From Oceanisphaera avium (GTDB taxonomy: Bacteria; Pseudomonadota; Gammaproteobacteria; Enterobacterales; Aeromonadaceae): a DNA stretch of 64,000 nt. Made by a program: the position numbers and the translations under genes. Shown here piece after piece: positions 53,573 through 62,979 of the stretch. Each line of letters starts with the position of its first letter. Positions within the stretch are counted from its first letter, which is position 1. The DNA lies in NCBI RefSeq assembly GCF_002157875.1, contig NZ_CP021376.1, forward strand, positions 1,532,501-1,596,500, read 5' to 3'. The notes under the pieces were generated by a model. That model ran no database searches. It had not been told where the DNA came from and was given only the letters and a program-made list of their open reading frames with translations.

Positions 53573-54079
53573 TTAGTGATGATGATCACAGCAGCCGTCG
53601 TGCTCGTCATGATCGTGGGCGCCATGCACATGACCATGCTCTAACTCTTCTGCAGTGGCGGCGCGAGTCGCACGCACAACTCCGTTAAAGGTGAGCGTCA
53701 TGCCTGCGAGAGGATGATTACCGTCTACTGTTACTGACTCTTCAGCCACTTCAATAATGGTCACTGGACGGTGGCCATCATCGGTTTCTGCCACAAAGGT
53801 ATCGCCTTCAGCTACTTCCATGCCATCAAATAGTTCACCGGGTACCGATTGGATCAAGCTAGTATCACGCTCACCGTAAGCTTGGTCGGGGCGCAGCGTC
53901 ACATTAAAACTATCGCCTACCTCCTTTCCTTCTAGCTCTTCTTCTAAGCCAGAAACTAAATAACCGGTACCGTGTATATATTCTAACGGCTGTTTATCTT
54001 CTGTGGTGTCGAGAACTTCACCGTCAATATTAGTAACGGTGAAGTCTAAGGTGACCACCGTATTGTCAGAAATGCTCAT
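53573..54079 (-). CDS. slyD: FKBP-type peptidyl-prolyl isomerase and metallochaperone SlyD
   Basis: Cytoplasmic prolyl isomerase/chaperone that also donates nickel to hydrogenase maturation. From the ATG at 54079 it is 168 aa. It has the split FKBP domain (VVTLDFTVTNIDGEVLDTT; YIHGTGYLVSGLEEELEGKEVGD), the inserted IF domain and a His-rich metal-binding tail ending CCDHHH. An in-frame start 11 codons upstream was rejected because MSISDNTVV is the family N terminus. Confidence 0.95.
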   Translation of the reverse strand: MSISDNTVVTLDFTVTNIDGEVLDTTEDKQPLEYIHGTGYLVSGLEEELEGKEVGDSFNVTLRPDQAYGERDTSLIQSVPGELFDGMEVAEGDTFVAETDDGHRPVTIIEVAEESVTVDGNHPLAGMTLTFNGVVRATRAATAEELEHGHVHGAHDHDEHDGCCDHHH

Positions 54080-54193
54080 GAAATAACCTGCTAATAAAAT
54101 TTGTAATAGCATACAGGATGGCTCATAGGGTTTAAATGTGCCACCCCCATAAAGGCATTACTTTTAACCGCACCCTTTACATTGATATACTGC

Positions 54194-54394
54194 TTAATCG
54201 GGTTTAAAAAGACCAATGACCTCACCCTGACTGGCTTGGCTGACTTGATCATCGGTTTGGCTTTGATGATGGCCGCAACTCACACATTCGACTTTCTCGA
54301 CACCCTGCTCCAGATACAGCATCATGGTATCTATTTCATGACACTTAGGGCATTGCGCCCCAGCAATAAAACGTTTTTTACGACGGGTTACCAT
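54194..54394 (-). CDS. yheV: YheV family zinc-ribbon protein
   Basis: 66-aa protein with two CxxC pairs (CPKC and CVSC) forming a zinc ribbon, preceded by a basic RRKKRF segment, as in YheV. Function unknown; E. coli yheV also lies near slyD. It is divergent from the AraC-like gene at 54457. Confidence 0.88.
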   Translation of the reverse strand: MVTRRKKRFIAGAQCPKCHEIDTMMLYLEQGVEKVECVSCGHHQSQTDDQVSQASQGEVIGLFKPD

Positions 54395-54456
54395 GGTGTT
54401 CTGTCCTGCACATTCAACCTTGTTTTAAATTCTCCGCCAAAAATGAACCGATCACA

Positions 54457-55137
54457 ATGACCACAGTTGCCCAATACAGTATTGACTACCAGCTTCTTGA
54501 GCCAGCGCACTTAATGGCTGGCAAACGCCAGCGCCACTTTAAAGGCTTGCTATTTATTGTGCACCAAGGTGCAGGCCTGCTTCAACTTGGCCCCCATTAC
54601 TATCTATTGGGCAAAGAAGACGCCGTATTTTTACCCGCCGATACCTTATTTAGCTGGCATACCTTAGCGATGAGTTGCGTTAGCCGCTTGGCCTTTTCGC
54701 CGCGCTTAGCACAGCCTAAACAGGCAGGCTTATTATTAGCAGCCCCTTTATTGGTGGCCGGAGCTGCGCGTTTAGCAAGTTGGACTGAGTGCCTTGAGTG
54801 GCAAGGCGCGCATGGGCGCTTATGCCGCGTGATCCACGATGAATTACAGCGCCATACTCCCATTGCACTCAACACCCGCGCCCGTGGCGCAGCCTTGTCC
54901 CCCTTACAGCAAATGTTGAGTGCTAACCTAGTCAATTTTAGCTTAAGCGCCGAGCAAGAAATTGAGTTTGCAGCCCGTTTTGCGCTGCCTCCCGCAGATG
55001 TTAAGCGCCAAATTTCCTTGCTGATGATATTACGAGATTTAGCAAAAACGCCGGACTTAAACGCGCTGGTACAAGCGTATGGCTTAGGCTCAGTAAGCGA
55101 ATTTGAACAAGCCTGCCGTCAATGGCTTAATCCTTAA
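54457..55137 (+). CDS. Divergent AraC-like protein with incomplete DNA-binding domain
   Basis: 226 aa. The N-terminal two-thirds look like a cupin-type effector domain (GLLFIVHQGAGLLQLG, DAVFLPADTLFSWHTL). The C terminus ends with LVQAYGLGSVSEFEQACRQWL, which resembles the second helix-turn-helix of AraC regulators (GFSSxSHFSRxFRRW). The usual first helix-turn-helix and full ~100-residue domain are not convincing. No cognate gene is evident; yheS follows after 60 bases. Confidence 0.6.
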   Translation: MTTVAQYSIDYQLLEPAHLMAGKRQRHFKGLLFIVHQGAGLLQLGPHYYLLGKEDAVFLPADTLFSWHTLAMSCVSRLAFSPRLAQPKQAGLLLAAPLLVAGAARLASWTECLEWQGAHGRLCRVIHDELQRHTPIALNTRARGAALSPLQQMLSANLVNFSLSAEQEIEFAARFALPPADVKRQISLLMILRDLAKTPDLNALVQAYGLGSVSEFEQACRQWLNP

Positions 55138-55197
55138 GAATAACGCCATTAATACGGGTAAAATACCTTCTTATTAGACATATATATTTGAGATTTT

Positions 55198-57096
55198 ATG
55201 ATCACCCTCAGCCAAATTGAACTGCTCAGAGGCGGCCGCCCTCTGTTAAAAGACACCAGCGCCACCATTCATACCGGCAAAAAAGTGGGCCTAGTCGGAA
55301 AAAATGGCTGTGGTAAGTCAACGCTATTTGCTTTATTTAAAGGCGAGCTTAGCCTAGATAACGGTCAGTTTTACTTACCCGCCGATTGGCAGCTGGCAAG
55401 TGTGGCGCAAGAAACGCCTGCCCTTGAGTGCTCAGCACTGGATTATGTCATTGATGGTGACCAAGAATATCGGCGTTTATGCCGCGAGCTCGCCCTTGCC
55501 GAGGAGCAAGAAGATGGCATTAAGATTGCCGAACTCCATGGCAAACTCGACACTCATGGCGGCTATCATATTCATGCTCGCGCCGCCGAGTTACTCCACG
55601 GCTTAGGCTTTAGTAATGACAGCCAAAGCCGCCCAGTCAGTGATTTTTCTGGTGGTTGGCGCATGCGCCTTAACTTAGGCCAAGCACTCATTTGTCGTTC
55701 TGACTTATTATTACTTGATGAGCCCACTAACCACTTAGACTTAGATGCAGTGATCTGGCTAGAGCGTTGGTTGAAAAGCTACCCCGGCACCTTAGTTTTA
55801 ATCTCTCACGACCGTGATTTTTTAGATGCGGTAGTAAACCGAGTAATCCACATAGAAAATCAGCAGCTTAATGAATATACCGGCAACTATTCCGACTTTG
55901 AACGTCTGCGTGCTGAACAACTCGCTCTACAGCAATCCATGTTTGCTAAGCAACAGCGCGAGCTTAGCCATATGCAAGAATACGTAGATCGCTTTCGCTA
56001 TAAAGCCAGTAAAGCCAAACAAGCACAGAGCCGTTTAAAAGCCATGGAGCGCATGGAGCGCATCTTACCGGCTCACGCTGACTCACCATTTAGCTTTAAA
56101 TTTCTCGAACCCAGCAGCTTACCTATTCCTTTGATCACCATGGAAAAGCTATCTGCAGGTTACGGCGATAAGATTATTTTATCTAACATCAAGCTCAATC
56201 TGGTGCCTGGCTCACGGATTGGTTTATTAGGCAGAAACGGTGCCGGCAAATCGACGCTGATCAAGCTATTATCTGGCGAATTAGCTCCTTTATCGGGAAA
56301 GTTAGTCGCTAACAGCGGCATTGCTTTAGGCTACTTTGCTCAGCATCAGCTGGAGAGTTTAGACTTATCTGAGTCGGCACTCACTCATTTAGGGCGCCTA
56401 GACCCGAGTGCAACTGAGCAAAGCTTGCGCGATTATTTAGGTGGCTTTGATTTTAAAGGCGATAAAGTGAAAGAGCCGGTGGGCCCGTTTTCCGGCGGTG
56501 AAAAGGCGCGACTGGTACTGGCATTAATTGTTTATCAAAAGCCTAATTTACTGCTGCTCGATGAGCCGACTAACCACTTAGACTTAGATATGCGTGAAGC
56601 GCTGACTATGGCGCTACAGTTTTTTGAGGGCGCCATGGTGATTGTTTCTCACGACCGCCACTTATTGCGCGCCACCACCGATGAATTTTACTTAGTAGAT
56701 GATGGCAAGGTGGAGCCCTTTGACGGCGACTTAGACGATTATCATCAATGGCTAATTGCAAAAGATAAAGCCGAGCAACCAACTAGCACGCCAACCACAG
56801 GTGAACACTCGGCAAATAATCGCAAAGCCGAAAAACGCCGCCAGGCAGAGCTGCGCCAACTTACCCAACCGCTGCGCAAAGCCATTACCAAATTAGAGAA
56901 GCAGATGGAGTCGCTACAGCAACAGCTGAATGATATTGAAACCGCTATGGCGGATCCTGAGCTCTATCAAAGCGAACAAAAAACCAAATTACAGCAATTA
57001 CTGCAAGCGCAAGCGCCCGTGCAACAAGAGTTAGCCCAAGCAGAAGCTCAATGGTTAGAATTGCAAGAGCAGTTAGAAGAGCTAGAAGCTGAATAG
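55198..57096 (+). CDS. yheS: ABC-F family ATPase YheS
   Basis: Soluble ABC-F protein (632 aa) with two ATP-binding cassettes and no membrane domain, acting on the ribosome. Cassette 1 has GKNGCGKST (about 35-43) and FSGGWRMRL; cassette 2 has GRNGAGKST (about 345-353) and FSGGEKARL. The conserved linker between them is present, and a C-terminal coiled-coil covers about 530-632. It precedes the TIGR02444 gene, as in many gammaproteobacteria. Confidence 0.95.
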   Translation: MITLSQIELLRGGRPLLKDTSATIHTGKKVGLVGKNGCGKSTLFALFKGELSLDNGQFYLPADWQLASVAQETPALECSALDYVIDGDQEYRRLCRELALAEEQEDGIKIAELHGKLDTHGGYHIHARAAELLHGLGFSNDSQSRPVSDFSGGWRMRLNLGQALICRSDLLLLDEPTNHLDLDAVIWLERWLKSYPGTLVLISHDRDFLDAVVNRVIHIENQQLNEYTGNYSDFERLRAEQLALQQSMFAKQQRELSHMQEYVDRFRYKASKAKQAQSRLKAMERMERILPAHADSPFSFKFLEPSSLPIPLITMEKLSAGYGDKIILSNIKLNLVPGSRIGLLGRNGAGKSTLIKLLSGELAPLSGKLVANSGIALGYFAQHQLESLDLSESALTHLGRLDPSATEQSLRDYLGGFDFKGDKVKEPVGPFSGGEKARLVLALIVYQKPNLLLLDEPTNHLDLDMREALTMALQFFEGAMVIVSHDRHLLRATTDEFYLVDDGKVEPFDGDLDDYHQWLIAKDKAEQPTSTPTTGEHSANNRKAEKRRQAELRQLTQPLRKAITKLEKQMESLQQQLNDIETAMADPELYQSEQKTKLQQLLQAQAPVQQELAQAEAQWLELQEQLEELEAE

Positions 57097-57116
57097 GCAA
57101 ACGCTAAGAGGAAAGC

Positions 57117-57548
57117 ATGCAGATACCGAGCGCCGAACAGTTTTGGCAGTTTAGTGAACAACATTATGCCCGACCCGGCGTGGCCGCGGCTTGTTTGCAA
57201 CTACAAGATGACTATGATGCCAACGTAAATTTATTATTGCTGTTAGTCATGCTAGAAGCACAAGGCGTTAAGCTAGACCCTAGTCCGTTATTAAGCGTGG
57301 TAGCAGAGCGCAGCACCTTATTTAGCCAATGGCGCACACTGCGCCGCCAACTTAAGCCCAAGCTAAGTCACAATGATTACTCAGCGCTATTGCACCACGA
57401 ATTAGCGCTTGAACGCTGGCAACAACACGCCCTTATTCAGGCACTACCAGCACGGATACCCTCTCAGTCCACGGGCGGCTTAATGGCTTATCTTGTGTTA
57501 CTAAAGGTTCCTCAAGCAGCCTTATGGCAGGCAAAACTTGCGGGTTAA
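57117..57548 (+). CDS. TIGR02444 family protein
   Basis: 143-aa protein of a conserved gammaproteobacterial family without assigned function. FWQFSEQHYARPGVAAACLQLQDDYDANVNLLLL at the N terminus is the recognisable core. It sits 20 bases after yheS, the common neighbour of this family. Confidence 0.82.
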   Translation: MQIPSAEQFWQFSEQHYARPGVAAACLQLQDDYDANVNLLLLLVMLEAQGVKLDPSPLLSVVAERSTLFSQWRTLRRQLKPKLSHNDYSALLHHELALERWQQHALIQALPARIPSQSTGGLMAYLVLLKVPQAALWQAKLAG

Positions 57549-57580
57549 ATGGTTTTTCTTGATTTTATATATGGACTTAT

Positions 57581-58486
57581 ATGCTTAGTTATCGTCACGG
57601 TTTTCATGCGGGCAATCACGCAGATGTGCTTAAACACGCGGTACAGTCATTAATTTTAGAGGCTTTATCTATCAAAGATAAAGGCTTTAGTTATATCGAT
57701 ACCCATGCCGGTGCCGGTGGCTACGCATTGGCTCATGAATGGACACAAAAAAAATCTGAATATTTAACGGGCATCGCGCTCTTATGGCAACACCGCGAGC
57801 AATGGCCCGAGCTGGCCGGCTACTTTGGCGCTATCACCGCCATCAACGAGACCATGCAAGCGCCCGCCGATACTTTGGACTTTTATCCCGGTTCGCCCAA
57901 AGTCGCCGAGTATTTTAAGCGCCCTCAAGATAGCCTGACACTAATGGAGCTGCACAATAACGAAGTAGCACAATTACGCGAGAATATGGCTCCTCAAGGA
58001 CGCCGCTTGGCCCAACACTACAGCAATCGCAGCAAAGGCCCCACTATTCACCATACCGACGGTTTTACCGGCTTAATTGGTCTTTTGCCACCCACGCCCA
58101 AGCGCGGCTTAGTATTAATAGACCCGCCCTATGAGCTAAAAGAAGATTACCAGACCCTAGCCGAGACTATGGCTCAAGCCTATAAGCGCTGGCCGATTGG
58201 CATTTATGCTATCTGGTATCCTTTATTAGCCAAAGACGTAGATCGCAGTGCCAGCCTTAAAGCGGCGCTGGCACAAACCGGCTTTGATAATATCTTGTGT
58301 GCCGAGTTAAGCGTCAGACAACAAGCTCAAGATTTTGGCATGCATGGCTCAGGCATGATGATTTTAAACCCGCCGTGGAAGCTAGATGAGCAACTTAAGT
58401 CATTGCTACCCCGCTTAGCCGAGACTCTAGGCCAAGACCCAAGTGCAACAGGACATCTCGCATGGCTTAAACAAAGTGATAAGTGA
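57581..58486 (+). CDS. rlmJ: 23S rRNA (adenine(2030)-N6)-methyltransferase RlmJ
   Basis: Methylates A2030 of 23S rRNA. The 301-aa protein starts MLSYRHGFHAGNHADVLKH, the family hallmark, then has the SAM motif IDTHAGAGGY (about 39-48) and the catalytic DPPYE (about 183-187). It is about 20 residues longer than E. coli RlmJ (280 aa), mainly in the middle and at the C terminus. Confidence 0.95.
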   Translation: MLSYRHGFHAGNHADVLKHAVQSLILEALSIKDKGFSYIDTHAGAGGYALAHEWTQKKSEYLTGIALLWQHREQWPELAGYFGAITAINETMQAPADTLDFYPGSPKVAEYFKRPQDSLTLMELHNNEVAQLRENMAPQGRRLAQHYSNRSKGPTIHHTDGFTGLIGLLPPTPKRGLVLIDPPYELKEDYQTLAETMAQAYKRWPIGIYAIWYPLLAKDVDRSASLKAALAQTGFDNILCAELSVRQQAQDFGMHGSGMMILNPPWKLDEQLKSLLPRLAETLGQDPSATGHLAWLKQSDK

Positions 58487-58525
58487 GGGTATTCATATCC
58501 AACTAACAATACGCTCGTCCTCTTA

Positions 58526-58551
58526 TTCTATAAAGCCGCTGCTTTATAGAA
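58526..58551. repeat. Perfect 11-bp inverted repeat between rlmJ and the methyltransferase gene
   Basis: TTCTATAAAGC, loop CGCT, GCTTTATAGAA. It has no T-run on either strand, so it is not a typical terminator. It lies 40 bases after rlmJ and about 40 bases before the next start. Confidence 0.6.
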
Positions 58552-58591
58552 ATGACATATTTTTAGCTGATTAAATTATTAGGTGGTGCCT

Positions 58592-59467
58592 GTGTATAAC
58601 CCTTCAGATTTTAATCTTGATGATGAAATGATCGATGAGCTTAGGGATTTGGGCTATGAGCTTAATGACTACTCATTATCTGACGCTGACTTTAGTGATC
58701 TCGACTTTGAAGGTTATGCCAGTGAAGACTCAGATATCATTTTAGATGTGCCCTATATTCCCTCGGATGAAAAAATAGTACAGGCACTGCTCGACTTTGC
58801 CGAGATTAATAACCAAGACACTTTATATGACTTAGGTTGTGGCGATGGCCGAATTTTAGTGGCCGCAGCTCTTGAGCGTAATGCCCGCGGCGTGGGTATA
58901 GACATGGATCCAAGGCGCATTATAGAAGCCATGGAATATGCTCAACACAGTGGTGTAGAACAACAAGTGCACTTTTTAAATGAAGACTTATTAGAAGCCG
59001 ATTTTAGCGATGCCACGGTAGTGACCTTGTATTTACTGGATATTGTTAATATTAAACTGCGGCCGCGTTTATTAGATGAATTGCGCCCCGGTACTCGGGT
59101 GGTGTCTCATGCGTTTAATATGGGCGACTGGAAGCCAGATCATCAACGCCAATGTGGCAATGTTAAACTTTATAAATGGCTAATTCCGGCAAAAATTGCC
59201 GGCACCTGGCAATGGCAAAGTGAAAGTGGGGATCAGTATAAAATTACCCTTAAGCAAAAATACCAAGAGGTGACTGGCCACGCTTGGTTAAACGAGCAGG
59301 TCATCGCTATTAACAGTCTGTTATTAAGAGGCGACTTGTTAGAGGTCGTATTGCAAGTGCCTACGGCGCGTCCGTTACGACTATTAATGCGCTGCCAGCC
59401 TAAACAATGGATACTAGAAGAGGGAAGTCTAGTAATAAGCCCAGCGATAAAAATCGCGCATACTTAA
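58592..59467 (+). CDS. Class I SAM-dependent methyltransferase with acidic N-terminal region
   Basis: 291 aa from the GTG at 58592, which has AGGTG 6 bases upstream; GTGs at 58583 and 58586 are alternatives. The first ~50 residues are strongly acidic (Asp/Glu-rich). The Rossmann methyltransferase domain follows with DLGCGDGR (motif I, near 85) and GIDMDPRR. The layout resembles bacterial DOT1/PCMT-like enzymes, but the substrate is unknown. Confidence 0.82.
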   Translation: MYNPSDFNLDDEMIDELRDLGYELNDYSLSDADFSDLDFEGYASEDSDIILDVPYIPSDEKIVQALLDFAEINNQDTLYDLGCGDGRILVAAALERNARGVGIDMDPRRIIEAMEYAQHSGVEQQVHFLNEDLLEADFSDATVVTLYLLDIVNIKLRPRLLDELRPGTRVVSHAFNMGDWKPDHQRQCGNVKLYKWLIPAKIAGTWQWQSESGDQYKITLKQKYQEVTGHAWLNEQVIAINSLLLRGDLLEVVLQVPTARPLRLLMRCQPKQWILEEGSLVISPAIKIAHT

Positions 59468-59588
59468 TAATCTCTGCTCATTAACGTGTGGTTTTGTTAA
59501 CTAGCTTGCAAAACCAAACGTTAACATTTGAAATATAATCTCTTAACATCAAAATAGATTTATCCCCAGCAACTTGGCTTATATCGAC

Positions 59589-61037
59589 ATGTCATTCTTA
59601 TTGCACTTTGGCGTCTTGCAGCGCTGGGTGATATCTCATCGCTTTTTGCCATTGTGGGTTGGGCTTGGCCTATTATTATTTTTAGGTGGCTCCATTAAAT
59701 CACTGGCAAGCCCCGCCCAATTAACCGTCACTGAACGCGCTTATTTAAGCGTGCATCCTCAAGTATCGTTTTGCGTTAATCCCGACTGGCTACCGTTTGA
59801 AGGGTTAAATGCTAATCAAGAACATATCGGCATAGTGGCTGACTTAATGACGCTACTAGCCAACAAAACCGGCCTAAATATTGTGCTCTACCCCACCCAT
59901 ACCTGGGAAGAAAGTATTCAAGCGTCTAAAGACGGCCGCTGCCTTGCCATTAGCTCCCTTAATGCCACGCCTGAGCGCGAGAAATGGCTTATTTTTACTG
60001 AGCCCTTACTAGAAGATCCCAATGTATTAATTACTCGAGACGAGCACCCCTTTATCTCAGATGTTAGCTCTCTCAATAACACTTCGATTGCCTTATTAAA
60101 TGGCAGCAATATGGCAGAGATGTTTGCCCAAGACTTCCCAAATCTTAAAATTGTTTATACCGAAAATGAAGATGAAGGCACGCAGTTAGTATCAGAAGGC
60201 AAAGTAGACTTAACGGTACGCTCCCTAATTGTGGCAGCCCGTACTTTAAAAAGTGCCGGCTGGTACAACCTTAAAGTCTCTGGCCAATTACCAGGTTATG
60301 AAAACCATCTGCGTATAGGTGTTATCAAGTCTGAAGAAACGCTACGTAATATTCTAAACCGAGGTATTGCCAGTATTAGCCCTCAAGAAACGCAAGCCAT
60401 ACTAGACCGCCATCTTAATTTGCAAGTGACTCAAGAGGTAATAACCGATTATAGCTTTGCTTATCTATTAGGCGCCTTGCTGCTGGCGGTAATTATTACG
60501 AGTAGCTATTGGATGCGTCGTTTAAATGCCCTCAATGAGCGGCTCAATCACATGGCGCATACCGATGCGCTTACTCAGCTGACTAATCGCAACGGACTAA
60601 ATTTAAAAAATGAGGTAGAGCGTGCCCAGCGTTACCAGCATCCTTTATCCATTATTCTATTTGATATCGACCATTTTAAAAAAGTAAATGATAACTATGG
60701 GCATCTGGTGGGTGATCAGGTGTTAGTGGAGCTAAGTCAGCTGTTAAAAAATAACCTGCGCCAAGTGGATATTATTTGCCGCTGGGGCGGTGAAGAGTTT
60801 TTAGTTATCTGTTTTGAAACCAATTTAGAGCAAACCGTGCATTTGGCCGAGCTATTAATAGATAAAGTTCGTCATCATTACTTTAAGGAAGTGGGCGAAA
60901 TCACCATCAGTGGCGGCGTGGCCCAAGTACAAAGTACAGATAGTGCAGAAAGCTTAACCAAGCGCGCCGACGACTGTTTATATGAAGCTAAGCGTGCTGG
61001 CAGAGACAGAGTGCATTTTACGCCCCCTACTGCCTAA
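59589..61037 (+). CDS. Diguanylate cyclase with periplasmic substrate-binding sensor domain
   Basis: About 482 aa. An N-terminal membrane segment is followed by an extracytoplasmic family-3 solute-binding-protein domain (about 45-285, starting VTERAYLSVHPQVSFCVNPDW). A second membrane segment lies near 295-315, then a cytoplasmic GGDEF domain with an intact GGEEF active site. RQVD five residues before the active site fits the inhibitory I-site. It should make cyclic-di-GMP in response to a small ligand. The ATG at 59589 is preferred to a TTG at 59574; neither has a strong ribosome site. Confidence 0.9.
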   Translation: MSFLLHFGVLQRWVISHRFLPLWVGLGLLLFLGGSIKSLASPAQLTVTERAYLSVHPQVSFCVNPDWLPFEGLNANQEHIGIVADLMTLLANKTGLNIVLYPTHTWEESIQASKDGRCLAISSLNATPEREKWLIFTEPLLEDPNVLITRDEHPFISDVSSLNNTSIALLNGSNMAEMFAQDFPNLKIVYTENEDEGTQLVSEGKVDLTVRSLIVAARTLKSAGWYNLKVSGQLPGYENHLRIGVIKSEETLRNILNRGIASISPQETQAILDRHLNLQVTQEVITDYSFAYLLGALLLAVIITSSYWMRRLNALNERLNHMAHTDALTQLTNRNGLNLKNEVERAQRYQHPLSIILFDIDHFKKVNDNYGHLVGDQVLVELSQLLKNNLRQVDIICRWGGEEFLVICFETNLEQTVHLAELLIDKVRHHYFKEVGEITISGGVAQVQSTDSAESLTKRADDCLYEAKRAGRDRVHFTPPTA

Positions 61038-61056
61038 AGCCCCAGTCATCTTGCTT

Positions 61057-61089
61057 ATAAAAAAGCCCACTCAGTATGATGAGTGGGCG
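61057..61089 (-). terminator. Intrinsic terminator after the acyltransferase gene
   Basis: GCCCACTCA and TGAGTGGGC pair around a 6-base loop; on the minus strand this is followed by a run of T. TGAGTGGGCGAG is repeated directly once more just to the right (61096-61107). Confidence 0.75.
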
Positions 61090-61116
61090 AGATTATGAGT
61101 GGGCGAGCCGCCAGCA

Positions 61117-62304
61117 TTATTCAACTAACGGCAGCGACTCCACAGAGGAAAGCAGTGGCTCGGGTTCGCTTGGCGCATTGAGCGCACCGGCTTGATTAAG
61201 CACCGGCTTAGCATACATGGCTAAAACCCGCGCTTTTAGCTCGGGAGGAATATCTTGCATGTAGCGCTCAAACTCTTTTGCCGCATTAGCATCATTAGCA
61301 GTGAGCTCGCGGGCTAAAGGTTGGCCGGCGGCTAATATATTGCTGGGGAATAAATGATAGTTGGCATAAATTTGCTTATCAATTTCTTCAGCCAGTTGAT
61401 CGGCTGTTTCAAAGTCCCCGACTAATGGCTGGCCAAAAGCCACATGCACGCGACCTTTTTGACCCACTATGCCCTGTACTATGCTTTCTACGTCTTCAAA
61501 TTCGCGCTTTTCATAAGCGCCTAGCTCTTCTTTAGCCGCGAGCTCACGCGCCTTAGCTTGATCGCCGGGATCGTATTCATAAGAAATGGCTACCGGCACT
61601 AAATTAAGGGTTTTAATATAGTCGGCAAAGGGGATCTTTTGTCGCTTACCTTCCATATAAAACATCTTTAAAATAGCGGGATCGGTTTTATCATTGCCAT
61701 CTTTAGCTCGCCCTTCCTTTTGCGCAATCCAAATAGACTGTTGCTCATCAATGGAATGGCGCAAATAAGCCGATAGCTCGCTAAAGGCCTTCATCATCTC
61801 GCGAGGCCCTTTGGCTGAGCGTTTAACGACAAAGCTTTTATTTAGCTTCATTAACTCGGCCGCACAGGGTTTGCGTAGTAAATTATCGCCAATAGCAATG
61901 CGCACCGTATCTAAGCCATGACTGTGTAAGCCCCAGTTTACAAACGCCGGATCCATGGCAATATCTCTGTGGTTAGAGATAAAGACGTAGCCTTGACTGG
62001 GATCGAGTTGATCTAAGCCAGAATAGGTGACGCCTTGCGTGGTGCTGGTGATCATTTTTTCCATGTAGCTGGCCACTTCCAGCTGAATTTGGCGCACACT
62101 TTTAAGCTTGCGCCAGCGCCAGCTTAAATAAAGACGAATTAAGGCTCTAATAATAGGGCCACCAATACCGGACAAAGTAGAAAAACGGTATTTAGCAATG
62201 GCGCCTACAAACTCATCGTCGTGGATCAAGCGCTGAATAGCGCCGGCGACTTCTTCGTCCCGATACGGGCGAATGTCTTTAAATAAATCAGTGTCTAAAA
62301 CCAT
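61117..62304 (-). CDS. 1-acyl-glycerol-3-phosphate acyltransferase-like (LPLAT family) protein
   Basis: 395-aa protein with an acyltransferase core: NHRDIAMD (HX4D motif, near residue 112), the KEGRAKDG block near 200 and LVPVAISYEYDPGD near 245. It is longer than PlsC (245 aa), with a ~110-residue extra C-terminal region. Some proteins of this layout are called PlsC-like or glycerol acyltransferases; the acyl donor and acceptor are not decided here. Confidence 0.85.
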   Translation of the reverse strand: MVLDTDLFKDIRPYRDEEVAGAIQRLIHDDEFVGAIAKYRFSTLSGIGGPIIRALIRLYLSWRWRKLKSVRQIQLEVASYMEKMITSTTQGVTYSGLDQLDPSQGYVFISNHRDIAMDPAFVNWGLHSHGLDTVRIAIGDNLLRKPCAAELMKLNKSFVVKRSAKGPREMMKAFSELSAYLRHSIDEQQSIWIAQKEGRAKDGNDKTDPAILKMFYMEGKRQKIPFADYIKTLNLVPVAISYEYDPGDQAKARELAAKEELGAYEKREFEDVESIVQGIVGQKGRVHVAFGQPLVGDFETADQLAEEIDKQIYANYHLFPSNILAAGQPLARELTANDANAAKEFERYMQDIPPELKARVLAMYAKPVLNQAGALNAPSEPEPLLSSVESLPLVE

Positions 62305-62387
62305 GACAACCTTTATGGTGTGAACGAAAACTTCGTGACTTTACCTGTTATTGAGTACAACTGTCACAAAAGAAGCTTAAAAATCTA

Positions 62388-62979
62388 TTAAAACCAGATC
62401 ATTAACACACTGGCGGCGGTTAATAATGCCATGCCTTGATTAAAACGTCGCCAATCATTAGCTTGGCACAAACCGCCACGCAGCTTTAATCCTAAAAAAG
62501 TCCATAAATGACCCGTAACGGCCTAGTATTAAAAAGACCGCCAGTATAAGCCAAGCTGAGGGTCAATACTGCTCGTCCGCTAAGGTAAAGCCACTCATTG
62601 CAAAGAGCGCCATTACCCAGGCCTTAGGGTTAATAAATTGAAATACCATCCCTTGGTGCCAATTCATACTCCCAACGTCATTACTAGCAGGACGCGTACG
62701 AGCAATTTGCCATGCTAACCACAGCAAATAGCCACTGCCAAGTATTTTTAAGCCCCTTGTATAAACGGCCAACGAAAAAAAAAGCTGGCTGAGCCCCAAC
62801 GCCGACAGTAAGAGCAACAATTGCAAACCCAGCATGATCCCCAGTAATAATTTTAAGCTAGCTCCATAACCAGCGCGCGCAGCACTGTGGGTTAATAGCA
62901 TATTATTAGGGCCGGGCGTGGCGCAGGAGGCAAAGGCAAAGCCCGCCACCGAGATCAAGAGTGCAAAATCCATAGGCAA
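62388..62979 (-). pseudogene. Disrupted LysE/RhtB-family exporter gene
   Basis: The first 138 codons encode the N-terminal two-thirds of a LysE-type amino-acid exporter (ATPGPNNMLLTHSA motif, several membrane segments, NPKAWVMAL). A TGA then interrupts DEQY-PSAWLILAVFLIL, where TGG (Trp) would fit. The family's C terminus (LWTFLGLKLRGGL, ending TAASVLMIWF) lies in another frame, down to a stop at 62388-62390. One nonsense change plus one frameshift are needed, so this is probably a pseudogene unless there are sequence errors. Confidence 0.75.
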
